In this document: piece by piece, positions 8,482 through 15,575 of the stretch
Layout of the letters: each line of letters starts with the position of its first letter
Numbering within the stretch: the first letter of the stretch is position 1
Origin: Amycolatopsis anabasis
GTDB lineage: Bacteria > Actinomycetota > Actinomycetes > Mycobacteriales > Pseudonocardiaceae
Length of the DNA stretch: 64,000 bases
Assembly (NCBI RefSeq): GCF_009765355.1
Contig: NZ_VTHK01000008.1
Location: forward strand, 62,001-126,000
Reading direction: 5' to 3'
The notes under the pieces: model-generated
The model's database searches: none
The model's input: the letters and a program-made list of their open reading frames with translations, nothing else
Told to the model about the DNA's origin: nothing
Made by a program: the position numbers and the translations under genes

Positions 8482-8862
8482 ATGACGTCTCCGCGTTCGG
8501 TCGACCCCGGTGAGTTACGTACGGCCGTGTTGGCAATTTCGGCCTGGTTGAGCGGAGACGGACCGGAACCCGGGCGCGCGGAACTGGCGAAGGCGGTCCG
8601 GCTGAGCCTGCGGACGCTGGCCGCCGACGCGCCGGGGCGCAGCGTCGAGGTCCGGGTGCCGCCGTTCGCCGCGGTGCAGTGCGTCGAGGGTCCGCGGCAC
8701 ACCCGGGGCACCCCGCCGAACGTCGTGGAGACCGACCCGCGGACGTGGCTGGAACTCGCCACCGGCCGTCTACAGTGGACAGACGCGGTCGAGGCCGGCC
8801 GGGTGACCGCTTCGGGCACCCGGGCCGACCTCGGCCACTGGCTTCCGGTGGTGCGGGTCTAG
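8482..8862 (+). CDS. SCP-like (sterol carrier family) protein
   Basis: This is a 126-residue cytosolic protein of the actinobacterial SCP-ortholog family, which lies beside pur genes (the equivalent of Rv0807 in M. tuberculosis, from memory). Recognisable segments are the N-terminal helix ELRTAVLAISAWL and the motif VRVPPFAAVQCVEGPRHTRGTPPNVVETDPRTWLELATGRLQWTDAV. The SCP2 fold forms a hydrophobic tunnel, but the ligand in bacteria is unknown. The start is the ATG at 8482; the in-frame extension further upstream overlaps the divergent gene. Its TAG stop shares the bases CTAG with the stop of the convergent methyltransferase. Confidence 0.85.
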   Translation: MTSPRSVDPGELRTAVLAISAWLSGDGPEPGRAELAKAVRLSLRTLAADAPGRSVEVRVPPFAAVQCVEGPRHTRGTPPNVVETDPRTWLELATGRLQWTDAVEAGRVTASGTRADLGHWLPVVRV

Positions 8863-9710
8863 GGCTTGCGGCCGATCCCGCCCGCGATGCAGTACTGCAC
8901 CTGGTTGAGCGGCTTGAGCTGCGGGCCGTCCGGCCACCACTTGGCGCACAGCTCCAGCCCCGGCGGGACCATCTCCAGCCCGTCGAACAGCTCCTCCAGC
9001 TCGGCCCGGGTGCGGAACGTCCCCGAACCCATCGGGCTGTGCAGGAACATGTGCTCCATCCGGCGGGCCACTTCGCTGTGCTCGTTCTCCGGATCCAGGA
9101 AGTGGCTGATCGCGACGTACGAGCCCGAGGGCAGGTACTCGAGGTACTCCCGCATCATCTCGGCGGGCCGCTCGCGCGGGCCGTCGTAGTGGTGCAGGGT
9201 GCCCAGCTGCAGGAACGCGATCGGCTGGCTGAAGTCGATGTGCCGGCGGATCTCCTCGCTCTCCATGATCTCCTGCGGCTGGAAGATGTCCGCCGAGATG
9301 AAGTGCGTCTGCTCGTTCTCCTCGAGCAGCGCGCGCCCGTGCGCGAGCACCACCGGGTCGTTGTCGATGTAGACGACCGTGGCGTCCGGGTTGACCCGCT
9401 GGACGACCTGGTGGATGTTCTCCGCGGTGGGCAGGCCGGAGCCGCAGTCCAGGAACTGGGTGATGCCGGTCTGCGTGGCCAGGAAGCGGCAGGCCCGGAT
9501 CAGGAAGCCCCGGTTCTCGAACGCCAGCTCCTGTGCCTCGGGAGCGGCCTTCTGAACGCCGCGGAGGACCTCCCGGTCGATCTCGTAGTTGTCCTTGCCG
9601 TTCAGGAAGGCGTCGTAGACTCGGGCGATGCTCGCCCGCGTGGGGTCGACACCTACTGGAACCTTTCGGTCGGAACGTGCATCGGAACGTGCAGCGGCAG
9701 TACCGGGCAT
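8859..9710 (-). CDS. SAM-dependent methyltransferase, PF04672 (DUF574) family
   Basis: This 283-residue Rossmann-fold methyltransferase belongs to a family abundant in filamentous actinomycetes. Hallmarks are VDPTRASIARVYDAFLNGKD (21-40), the SAM motif FLDCGSGLPT (87-96), VVYIDNDPVVLAHGRALL and the FLQLGTLHHY segment. The substrate is unknown. Members are frequently encoded next to XRE-DUF5753/DUF397 regulators, as here, with the XRE gene divergent. The start is the ATG at 9710 (MPGTAAARSD); longer in-frame extensions run into the promoter region. A TACCCT -10 candidate lies at 9753-9758 on this strand. Confidence 0.88.
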   Translation of the reverse strand: MPGTAAARSDARSDRKVPVGVDPTRASIARVYDAFLNGKDNYEIDREVLRGVQKAAPEAQELAFENRGFLIRACRFLATQTGITQFLDCGSGLPTAENIHQVVQRVNPDATVVYIDNDPVVLAHGRALLEENEQTHFISADIFQPQEIMESEEIRRHIDFSQPIAFLQLGTLHHYDGPRERPAEMMREYLEYLPSGSYVAISHFLDPENEHSEVARRMEHMFLHSPMGSGTFRTRAELEELFDGLEMVPPGLELCAKWWPDGPQLKPLNQVQYCIAGGIGRKP

Positions 9711-9792
9711 CACGAGCTCCAGGCGTGAGTAAAAGTAGGGCAGATCACACTTAGGGTAGGGGTTCGTACGCCTGGGGTAAACGTGGGAGCCC

Positions 9793-9820
9793 TTGACTAT
9801 GCGCCGTCTGGGTGTACGTT
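9793..9820 (+). promoter_or_regulatory. Candidate sigma-70-type promoter of the XRE gene
   Basis: TTGACT (9793-9798), a 16-base spacer and TACGTT (9815-9820) match the actinobacterial housekeeping consensus. Transcription would start near 9827, about 66 bases before the XRE start codon. The sequence reads towards the XRE gene and lies in the divergent gap with the methyltransferase. Confidence 0.5.
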
Positions 9821-9892
9821 CGACAATCAGGCAGTTTTTCTCCGGTACCATGGGTTGATCAAAATTCCTGCGATCCAGGGAAGGTTCCGGTA

Positions 9893-10774
9893 ATGGTCGC
9901 CGTGGGCGCTTCGTCGGTCGAGCAACAGGGCACGGGCCCCACCGCTCGCCGGATGATCCTGGGCACTCAGCTTCGCCGCCTGCGGGAACGCGCGGAAATC
10001 ACGCGCGCCGAGGCCGGATACAGCATCCGCGGTTCGGAATCCAAGATCAGCAGGCTCGAACTCGGCCGCGTCGGTTTCAAGGAACGCGACGTCACCGATT
10101 TGCTGACCATGTACGGCGTCACCGACCCGGAGGAACGGGAACAGTTCCTGGCGCTGGTCAAGCAGTCCAACCAGCCCGGCTGGTGGCATCGCTACAACGA
10201 CCTGATGCCGAAGTGGTTCGACGATTTCGTCGGGCTCGAGGAGGCCGCCGCGCGGATCCAGGCCTACGAACTGCAGTTCGCGCCGGGCCTGATGCAGACC
10301 GAGGAATACGCGCGGGCGATCGCGAGCCACGGTCGTCCGGAAGCGGCGAACGATGACGTCGAGCGCATGGTCGCGTTGCGCATGCGCCGCCAGAAGGTGC
10401 TGCTGAACCCGAAGGCGCCGCGCCTGTGGGCGGTCGTCGACGAATCGGTGCTGCACCGGCCCATCGGCGGGCGCCGGGTGCTGCTCGCGCAGATCGACCA
10501 GATCCTCGAACTCACCACGCTGCCCAACATCTCCCTTCAGGTTGTGCCCTATCGGATGAGCGGCTACGCGGCCGAGGGTGCGTTCACGCTGCTGCGGTTC
10601 GCCGAGCCGGAACTGCCGAACATCGCGTACGTCGAGCATCTGACCGGCGCGCTCTACCTGGAAAAATCGGACGAAATCGAGGCGTACAGCCGTGCGCTCG
10701 ACCGGCTCGCGGTGGACGCGGAAACGCCGGACCGGTCGCGTCAGATGCTGTCGAAGATGCGGTCCGAAATTTGA
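9893..10774 (+). CDS. XRE-family regulator with DUF5753 domain
   Basis: The 293-residue protein has a helix-turn-helix (about 25-80; LGTQLRRLRERAEITRAEAG, GSESKISRLELGRVGF) and a DUF5753 effector domain (about 105-285; YNDLMPKWFDDFVGLEEAAARIQAYE, PGLMQTEEYARAI, SLQVVPYRMSGYAAEGAFTLLRF). This is the WhiJ-like architecture of Streptomyces, where such regulators act with a small DUF397 partner in developmental or antibiotic control. Here the DUF397 gene follows after a strong terminator and its own operator region. The start is the ATG at 9893. Confidence 0.9.
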   Translation: MVAVGASSVEQQGTGPTARRMILGTQLRRLRERAEITRAEAGYSIRGSESKISRLELGRVGFKERDVTDLLTMYGVTDPEEREQFLALVKQSNQPGWWHRYNDLMPKWFDDFVGLEEAAARIQAYELQFAPGLMQTEEYARAIASHGRPEAANDDVERMVALRMRRQKVLLNPKAPRLWAVVDESVLHRPIGGRRVLLAQIDQILELTTLPNISLQVVPYRMSGYAAEGAFTLLRFAEPELPNIAYVEHLTGALYLEKSDEIEAYSRALDRLAVDAETPDRSRQMLSKMRSEI

Positions 10775-10802
10775 TCTTCAACCGTTTTCCGTAACGCTTC
10801 GT

Positions 10803-10834
10803 AGCCCGTCACTCGATCGAGTGACGGGCTTTTT
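10803..10834 (+). terminator. Intrinsic terminator after the XRE gene
   Basis: A perfect 14-bp palindrome (arm AGCCCGTCACTCGA with its complement, 10803-10830) is followed immediately by a run of five T. It separates the XRE gene from the independently controlled DUF397 gene. Confidence 0.9.
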
Positions 10835-10899
10835 CGTCCAATGGTGTCCATTGGCTGAAGGGCTTGTGTACCAGGTGAAAAAGACCTTGAGACAGCTCG

Positions 10900-10964
10900 T
10901 GCACGTGCATTCTCTCCTGCACGCACACGTGCTACCGTCATCGTCACAGTCAAATGCACGTGCA
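10900..10964. promoter_or_regulatory. Paired TGCACGTGCA operators upstream of the DUF397 gene
   Basis: Two identical perfect palindromes, TGCACGTGCA, lie at 10900-10909 and 10955-10964, 55 bases apart. Further half-sites lie between them (TGCACGCACACGTGC, 10918-10932). A TACCGT -10 candidate (10933-10938) falls between the palindromes, so they would flank the promoter. TGCACG half-sites also occur before the second XRE gene of the window, which makes an XRE-family binding site the likely reading. Confidence 0.6.
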
Positions 10965-11005
10965 TATGCAATCCCCCAGTGATCAGTCGGGAAAGGGTGG
11001 GGATC

Positions 11006-11245
11006 ATGGCGGAACAGATCGTCAACGGCATCTCAGCCGAGCTTCTTGCCGATGTTTCGTGGCGCAAGAGCAGGTACAGCGGCGCGGTGGGGAACTGCGT
11101 CGAGGTAGCGCCCCTGGAGTCCGGCGAGATCGCGGTACGCAACTCGCGCTTCCCAAGCGGACCCGCTCTCGTCTACACGCGTGCCGAGATCGCTGCCTTC
11201 GTCGCGGGTGCGAAAGACGGTGAGTTCGATGACCTCGTCCACTGA
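11006..11245 (+). CDS. DUF397 small protein
   Basis: This 79-residue DUF397 protein has the characteristic WRKSRYSGAVGNCVEVAPLESGEIAVRNSR and a following ALVYTRAEIAAFVAG segment. DUF397 proteins are partners of XRE-DUF5753 regulators in actinomycetes; a toxin-antitoxin-like or anti-regulator role has been proposed but the biochemistry is unclear. The start is the ATG at 11006, preceded by GGGTGGGG as ribosome binding site; a GTG at 10979 is also in frame. The 3' end overlaps the next gene by 17 bases, suggesting translational coupling. Confidence 0.88.
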   Translation: MAEQIVNGISAELLADVSWRKSRYSGAVGNCVEVAPLESGEIAVRNSRFPSGPALVYTRAEIAAFVAGAKDGEFDDLVH

Positions 11246-11651
11246 CACCCTGGAGAGCGATCAAGTCAGCGACCAAGTCGTCGTCGACATGGAAAGCGGC
11301 CTGAACGAGCTGATCGGGCGCGGCTACCAGTTCGTCCACCCCCGCAACGCCGAGGGCGAGGTCGTCGCCGTCGTCGGCGTGCGGGTGCACGACAGCGTGA
11401 TCGACGTGGTCCGGCTGCACGCCGAGGACGATGTGATCGCCACCCGCATGCCGGGCGACGAGCCCGACGTCATGGTGCCGAAGAAGGTCTACTGGCAGGC
11501 CGCCGGTTCGGTGCAGACCGTGCTGAACGAGGTGCTGACCCTGCCGGAGGATCACGTGCCGGGGGAGGCCGCCGCGCCGGGCACACCAGCAGCCAGGGGC
11601 TGCTGGGTGCCCGGTGACGGGGCCCGCTCGAAGTGGCTGGCGGCGTCCTAG
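11229..11651 (+). CDS. Hypothetical protein coupled to the DUF397 gene
   Basis: I do not recognise this 140-residue protein. It is acidic and begins MTSSTDTLES. A predicted alpha/beta core follows (LNELIGRGYQFVHPRNAEGEVVAVVGVRVHDSVIDVVRLHAEDDVIATRMP), then YWQAAGSVQTVLNEVLTL and a low-complexity tail ending in CWVPGDGARSKWLAAS. There is no signal peptide or membrane segment. It overlaps the DUF397 gene and is followed by a terminator hairpin, so these two form a small operon between the XRE gene and purF. Confidence 0.7.
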   Translation: MTSSTDTLESDQVSDQVVVDMESGLNELIGRGYQFVHPRNAEGEVVAVVGVRVHDSVIDVVRLHAEDDVIATRMPGDEPDVMVPKKVYWQAAGSVQTVLNEVLTLPEDHVPGEAAAPGTPAARGCWVPGDGARSKWLAAS

Positions 11652-11675
11652 AACTTCGTCCAGGGAGTCGGGGGA

Positions 11676-11718
11676 AGCCCCGTCCGGAGTGGTCAGAGCC
11701 ACTCCGGGCGGGGCTTCT
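11676..11718 (+). terminator. Hairpin between the DUF397 operon and purF
   Basis: A 17-bp stem (AGCCCCGTCCGGAGTGG, one mismatch) around the loop tcagag is followed by TCT only. It would end the DUF397 operon about 60 bases before purF. The weak T-tract is usual for high-GC actinobacteria. Confidence 0.65.
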
Positions 11719-11777
11719 GCCGTTCGGCGGCCGTTTACACTGGGACTCAGCCCGCCCTCGTCCTCAGGAGCACCTCG

Positions 11778-13316
11778 GTGGTTTCCGACCAGTTGAACGC
11801 CGGACACGCCCCAGCCGAACAGCCCGACCCCGAGCCGCGTGAGGAATGCGGAGTCTTCGGTGTCTGGGCGCCCGGCGAAGAGGTCGCGAAGCTGACCTAT
11901 TACGGGCTGTACGCGTTGCAGCACCGCGGGCAGGAAGCCGCGGGAATCTCCGTCTCCGACGGCAACCAGATCGTGGTGTTCAAGGACCTCGGGCTGGTCA
12001 GCCAGGTCTTCGACGAGCAGGTCCTGTCCTCGCTGCAGGGCCACGTCGCGGTCGGCCACTGCCGGTACTCCACCACCGGCGCGACGATCTGGGAGAACGC
12101 GCAGCCGATCTTCCGCACCACCGACACTGGCAGCGGGATCTCCTTCGCGCACAACGGGAACCTGGTCAACACCGCCGAGCTGCGGGACCGGACGGCGGCG
12201 GCCGGGCTGAAGCCGCACGCCGGGCTCACCGGATCGTCGAGCGACTCCGATCTGATCTGCGGGCTGCTCGCCTCGTCCGCCGCCGACAAGGGCATCGAGG
12301 CCGCCGCGCTCGAGCTGCTGCCCACCCTGCGCGGCGCGTTCTGCCTGGTCTTCTCGGACGAGAACACGCTCTACGCGGCGCGCGATCCGCACGGCGTGCA
12401 CCCGCTGGTGCTCGGCCGCCTGGAACGCGGCTGGGTGGTGGCCAGCGAGACCGCCGGGCTGGACATCGTCGGCGCGTCCTTCGTCCGCGAGGTCGAACCG
12501 GGTGAGCTGCTGGCGATCGACGCCGAGGGCCTGCGGTCGTCCCGGTTCGCGAACCCCGAACCGAAGGGTTGCGTCTTCGAGTACGTGTACCTGGCCCGGC
12601 CGGACACCTCGATCGCCGGGCGCAGCGTGCACGCCACCCGGGTCGACATCGGGCGGCGACTCGCCCACGAGCATCCGGCCGACGCGGATCTGGTCATTCC
12701 GGTTCCGGAATCCGGCACCCCGGCGGCGATCGGGTACGCGCAGGCGTCCGGCATCCCGTACGGCTCCGGCCTGGTGAAGAACGCCTACGTCGGCCGCACC
12801 TTCATCCAGCCGTCGCAGACCATCCGCCAGCTCGGCATCCGGTTGAAGCTCAACCCGCTGCGCGAGGTCATCCGCGGCAAGCGCCTGGTCGTGGTGGACG
12901 ATTCGATCGTCCGCGGCAACACCCAGCGCGCCCTGGTCCGGATGCTGCGCGAGGCGGGCGCGCTCGAGGTGCACGTCCGGATCGCCTCACCGCCGGTGCG
13001 CTGGCCGTGTTTCTACGGCATCGACTTCGCCTCCCGGGCCGAACTGGTCGCCAACGGGGTGGACCTGGACGGCATCCGGCGTTCGATCGGCGCCGACTCG
13101 CTGGGGTACGTCTCGCTGGACGGCCTGGTCGCGGCCTCCGAACAGCCCCGCTCGCGGCTGTGCACCGCGTGCTTCAGCGGAGAGTACCCGATCCCGCTGC
13201 CCGACGACGCGCTCATCGGCAAACACCTGCTGGAGAGCCTCGAGGCCGCGGACGGCGCGGCTCGGCCCGTCGCCCCCGCGGGGTACGGTGCCGAGGACGC
13301 CGTCCGGCGTCCTTAG
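11778..13316 (+). CDS. purF: Amidophosphoribosyltransferase
   Basis: This enzyme performs the committed step of purine synthesis: PRPP + glutamine give 5-phosphoribosylamine. The 512-residue protein has a 23-residue propeptide ahead of the nucleophile Cys24 (EECGVFGVW). A class II glutamine amidotransferase domain (24-260) and a type I phosphoribosyltransferase domain with the PRPP loop VVVDDSIVRGNT follow. Cysteines in WPCFYGID and LCTACFSGEYP fit the [4Fe-4S]-containing B. subtilis-type enzyme. The start is the GTG at 11778. purM follows after 30 bases and is probably co-transcribed. The product is channelled through the pathway that includes PurL and PurM. Confidence 0.98.
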   Translation: MVSDQLNAGHAPAEQPDPEPREECGVFGVWAPGEEVAKLTYYGLYALQHRGQEAAGISVSDGNQIVVFKDLGLVSQVFDEQVLSSLQGHVAVGHCRYSTTGATIWENAQPIFRTTDTGSGISFAHNGNLVNTAELRDRTAAAGLKPHAGLTGSSSDSDLICGLLASSAADKGIEAAALELLPTLRGAFCLVFSDENTLYAARDPHGVHPLVLGRLERGWVVASETAGLDIVGASFVREVEPGELLAIDAEGLRSSRFANPEPKGCVFEYVYLARPDTSIAGRSVHATRVDIGRRLAHEHPADADLVIPVPESGTPAAIGYAQASGIPYGSGLVKNAYVGRTFIQPSQTIRQLGIRLKLNPLREVIRGKRLVVVDDSIVRGNTQRALVRMLREAGALEVHVRIASPPVRWPCFYGIDFASRAELVANGVDLDGIRRSIGADSLGYVSLDGLVAASEQPRSRLCTACFSGEYPIPLPDDALIGKHLLESLEAADGAARPVAPAGYGAEDAVRRP

Positions 13317-13346
13317 CGTCTGGTTCAGGGATGGAGAGCGCTTGCC

Positions 13347-14417
13347 GTGAGCGAATCCACGAGCGCAACGTACGCCGCCGCCGGGGTCGACATCGATGCC
13401 GGTGACCAAGCAGTCGAGCTGCTGAAGCCGCACGCGCAGCGTGCGACCAGGCCCGAGGTGCTCGGTGGCGTCGGCGGTTTCGCCGGGTTGTTCTCCTTGA
13501 AGCTGGACCGCTGGACCGAGCCGGTGCTCGCGTCCTCCACCGACGGCGTGGGCACCAAGATCGCCGTCGCGCAGGCGCTGGACAAGCACGACACGGTCGG
13601 CGTCGACCTGGTCGCCATGGTCGTCGACGATCTCGTGGTCACCGGCGCCGAACCGCTGTTCCTGCAGGACTACATCGCGGTCGGCAAGGTCGTGCCGGAG
13701 AAGATCGCCGCCCTCGTCGGCGGTATCGCGGAAGGCTGCGTCCAGGCCGGTTGCGCGCTGCTCGGCGGCGAGACGGCCGAGCACCCCGGGCTGATGGGCG
13801 AGCACGACTACGACCTGTCCGCGACCGGGGTCGGCGTGGTCGAGGCGTCCGCGATGCTCGGGCCGGAGCGGGTCCGGCCGGGGGACGTGGTCATCGGCAT
13901 GGGGTCGTCCGGCCTGCACTCCAACGGGTTTTCGCTGGCCCGGCGCGTGCTGCTGGAGATCGCCCGGATGCCGCTGGACGGGCACGTCGAGGAGTTCGCC
14001 CGCACGCTCGGCGAGGAGATGCTGGAGCCGACCCGGATCTACGCGAAGGACTGCCTGGCCCTGGCCGCCGAGGCGGAGGTGCGCACGTTCGCGCACATCA
14101 CCGGCGGCGGGCTGGAGGCCAATCTGGCGCGGGTGATCCCGCGCGGGCTGACCGCCGCGCTGGAGCGCGGCACCTGGACCCCGGCGCCGGTGTTCGCGCT
14201 GATCGCGCAGCGCGGCAAGGTGGCCGCCGCCGAGATGGAGAAGACGTTCAACATGGGCGTCGGCATGGTCGCCGTGGTGAGCCCCGAGGACGCCGACCGC
14301 GCGCTGGCCGTGCTCACCGCGCGGCACGTGCCCGCGTGGCTGCTCGGCGAGGTCCGGCCCGCCGAGGACCCGGACGGCCCGCGCGCGGTGCTGTCCGGCG
14401 CGCATCCCCGATTCTGA
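13347..14417 (+). CDS. purM: Phosphoribosylformylglycinamidine cyclo-ligase (AIR synthetase)
   Basis: This ATP-dependent enzyme closes FGAM to AIR, the fifth step of purine synthesis, immediately after PurL. Its 356 residues match the family length. Seen are YAAAGVDIDAGDQAVELLKPH at the N-terminus (the conserved lead-in), SSTDGVGTKI, the ATP-contact stretch VAMVVDDLVVTGAEPLFLQDY, LLGGETAEHPG, GMGSSGLHSNGFSLARRV and ITGGGLEANLARVIP. The start is the GTG at 13347. The stop overlaps the lysoplasmalogenase start by one base (TGATG). Confidence 0.98.
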   Translation: MSESTSATYAAAGVDIDAGDQAVELLKPHAQRATRPEVLGGVGGFAGLFSLKLDRWTEPVLASSTDGVGTKIAVAQALDKHDTVGVDLVAMVVDDLVVTGAEPLFLQDYIAVGKVVPEKIAALVGGIAEGCVQAGCALLGGETAEHPGLMGEHDYDLSATGVGVVEASAMLGPERVRPGDVVIGMGSSGLHSNGFSLARRVLLEIARMPLDGHVEEFARTLGEEMLEPTRIYAKDCLALAAEAEVRTFAHITGGGLEANLARVIPRGLTAALERGTWTPAPVFALIAQRGKVAAAEMEKTFNMGVGMVAVVSPEDADRALAVLTARHVPAWLLGEVRPAEDPDGPRAVLSGAHPRF

Positions 14418-15103
14418 TGCGCTGGCTCGCCTACGCCGCTTTGTCCACTGTGGACACAGTGGCCGCGGCGCGGCGGGCGCGCCGGGTCCGGCGGGTGACC
14501 AAGCCCGCGCTGATGCCCGCGCTGGCCGCCGCCGCGCTCCCCGGCAGCCGTTCGGCCCGCCCGGTGCGGCACGGGGCGGCGCTGGCGCTGGCCGGTTCCG
14601 CGGCCGGGGATGTGGCGTTGCTCGGCGACGGTGACCGCGCGTTCGTCGCCGGGGTCGGCGGGTTCCTGGCCGGGCACGCGGGCTGGCTGGCCGCGGCCGC
14701 CGGAACGCCGGGCGACCGGGGATACCTGCGGCGGAGGCCGTGGCTCGCGGCGCCGTTCGCGGCCGGGGTCGTCGCGGTGAACGCGGCGATCCAGCCCGCG
14801 GCGCCGAAGGAACTGCGCGCGCCGATCGCGGTGTACAGCACGGTGATCGGGGTGATGGGCGCGCTCGCGGTGGACGCCGCGGGCCGGTTGCCCGCGCGCC
14901 GGTCGGCGGCGACGATCGCGGGCGCGCTGCTGTTCCTCACCTCGGACACGCTGCTCGCCGCCGGGCGGTTCCGCGGGCTCGGCGGTTCCGCGCGCCGGTT
15001 CGATCTCGTGGACGGCGCGGTGATGGCCACCTACACCGCGGCGCAGGGGCTGCTCGCGTACGGCCTGCTCGGCGGGCGGGACTCGTCCGGTGCCCGGGGC
15101 TGA
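14417..15103 (+). CDS. Lysoplasmalogenase-like (YhhN family) membrane protein
   Basis: This 228-residue polytopic membrane protein has about seven or eight hydrophobic segments. The YhhN/TMEM86 family pattern is present: an early RRVTKPALMPALAAA, then AGDVALL, FVAGVGGFLAGHAGWL and LLFLTSDTLLA. Family members hydrolyse vinyl-ether lysolipids in animals; bacterial members are annotated as lysoplasmalogenases, mostly without biochemical proof. It starts at ATG 14417, one base into the purM stop, and its end overlaps the arfB start by 14 bases. Confidence 0.85.
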   Translation: MRWLAYAALSTVDTVAAARRARRVRRVTKPALMPALAAAALPGSRSARPVRHGAALALAGSAAGDVALLGDGDRAFVAGVGGFLAGHAGWLAAAAGTPGDRGYLRRRPWLAAPFAAGVVAVNAAIQPAAPKELRAPIAVYSTVIGVMGALAVDAAGRLPARRSAATIAGALLFLTSDTLLAAGRFRGLGGSARRFDLVDGAVMATYTAAQGLLAYGLLGGRDSSGARG

Positions 15104-15521
15104 CCTGGTCGTCACCAAGGCGCTGGTGATCCCGGACGCCGAACTGAGCGAGCGGTTCTCCCGGTCGTCCGGGCCCGGCGGGCAGGGCGTGAACACCACC
15201 GATTCGCGGGTCGAGCTGTCGTTCGACGTCGCCCGTTCGCCGTCGGTACCCGAGCCGTTGCGGGCGCGGTTGCTCGACCGGTTGGCGGGGCGCCTGGTCG
15301 ACGGGGTGCTGACGATCACGGCGAGCGAACACCGGGCCCAGCTGGCGAACCGCGAGGCCGCGCGGGCCCGGCTGGCCGACGTCCTGCGCGCGGCCGCCGC
15401 GCCCCCGCCCCCGAAGCGCCGGGCCACCAAACCGACCCGGGGTTCGAAGGAACGCCGCCTCGCCGCCAAGAAGCGCCGCGGCGACGTGAAACGCGGCCGC
15501 CGCGGCAAGTTCGACGACTAA
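15090..15521 (+). CDS. arfB: Alternative ribosome-rescue factor B (peptidyl-tRNA hydrolase)
   Basis: ArfB/YaeJ releases nascent chains from ribosomes stalled on non-stop mRNA. The 143-residue protein has the release-factor catalytic GGQ (30-32, within RSSGPGGQGVNTTDSRVEL). Its basic C-terminal tail (about 105-143, KRRATKPTRGSKERRLAAKKRRGDVKRG) would thread the empty mRNA channel. Length and layout match the family. The start is the GTG at 15090, inside the preceding coding region, indicating translational coupling with the lysoplasmalogenase gene. Confidence 0.95.
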   Translation: MPGADLVVTKALVIPDAELSERFSRSSGPGGQGVNTTDSRVELSFDVARSPSVPEPLRARLLDRLAGRLVDGVLTITASEHRAQLANREAARARLADVLRAAAAPPPPKRRATKPTRGSKERRLAAKKRRGDVKRGRRGKFDD

Positions 15522-15575
15522 CAGGCTTCGCACTTGGCCGACAAAGCGCGGGTGTGACGGGGGTCACGCAGCCTG

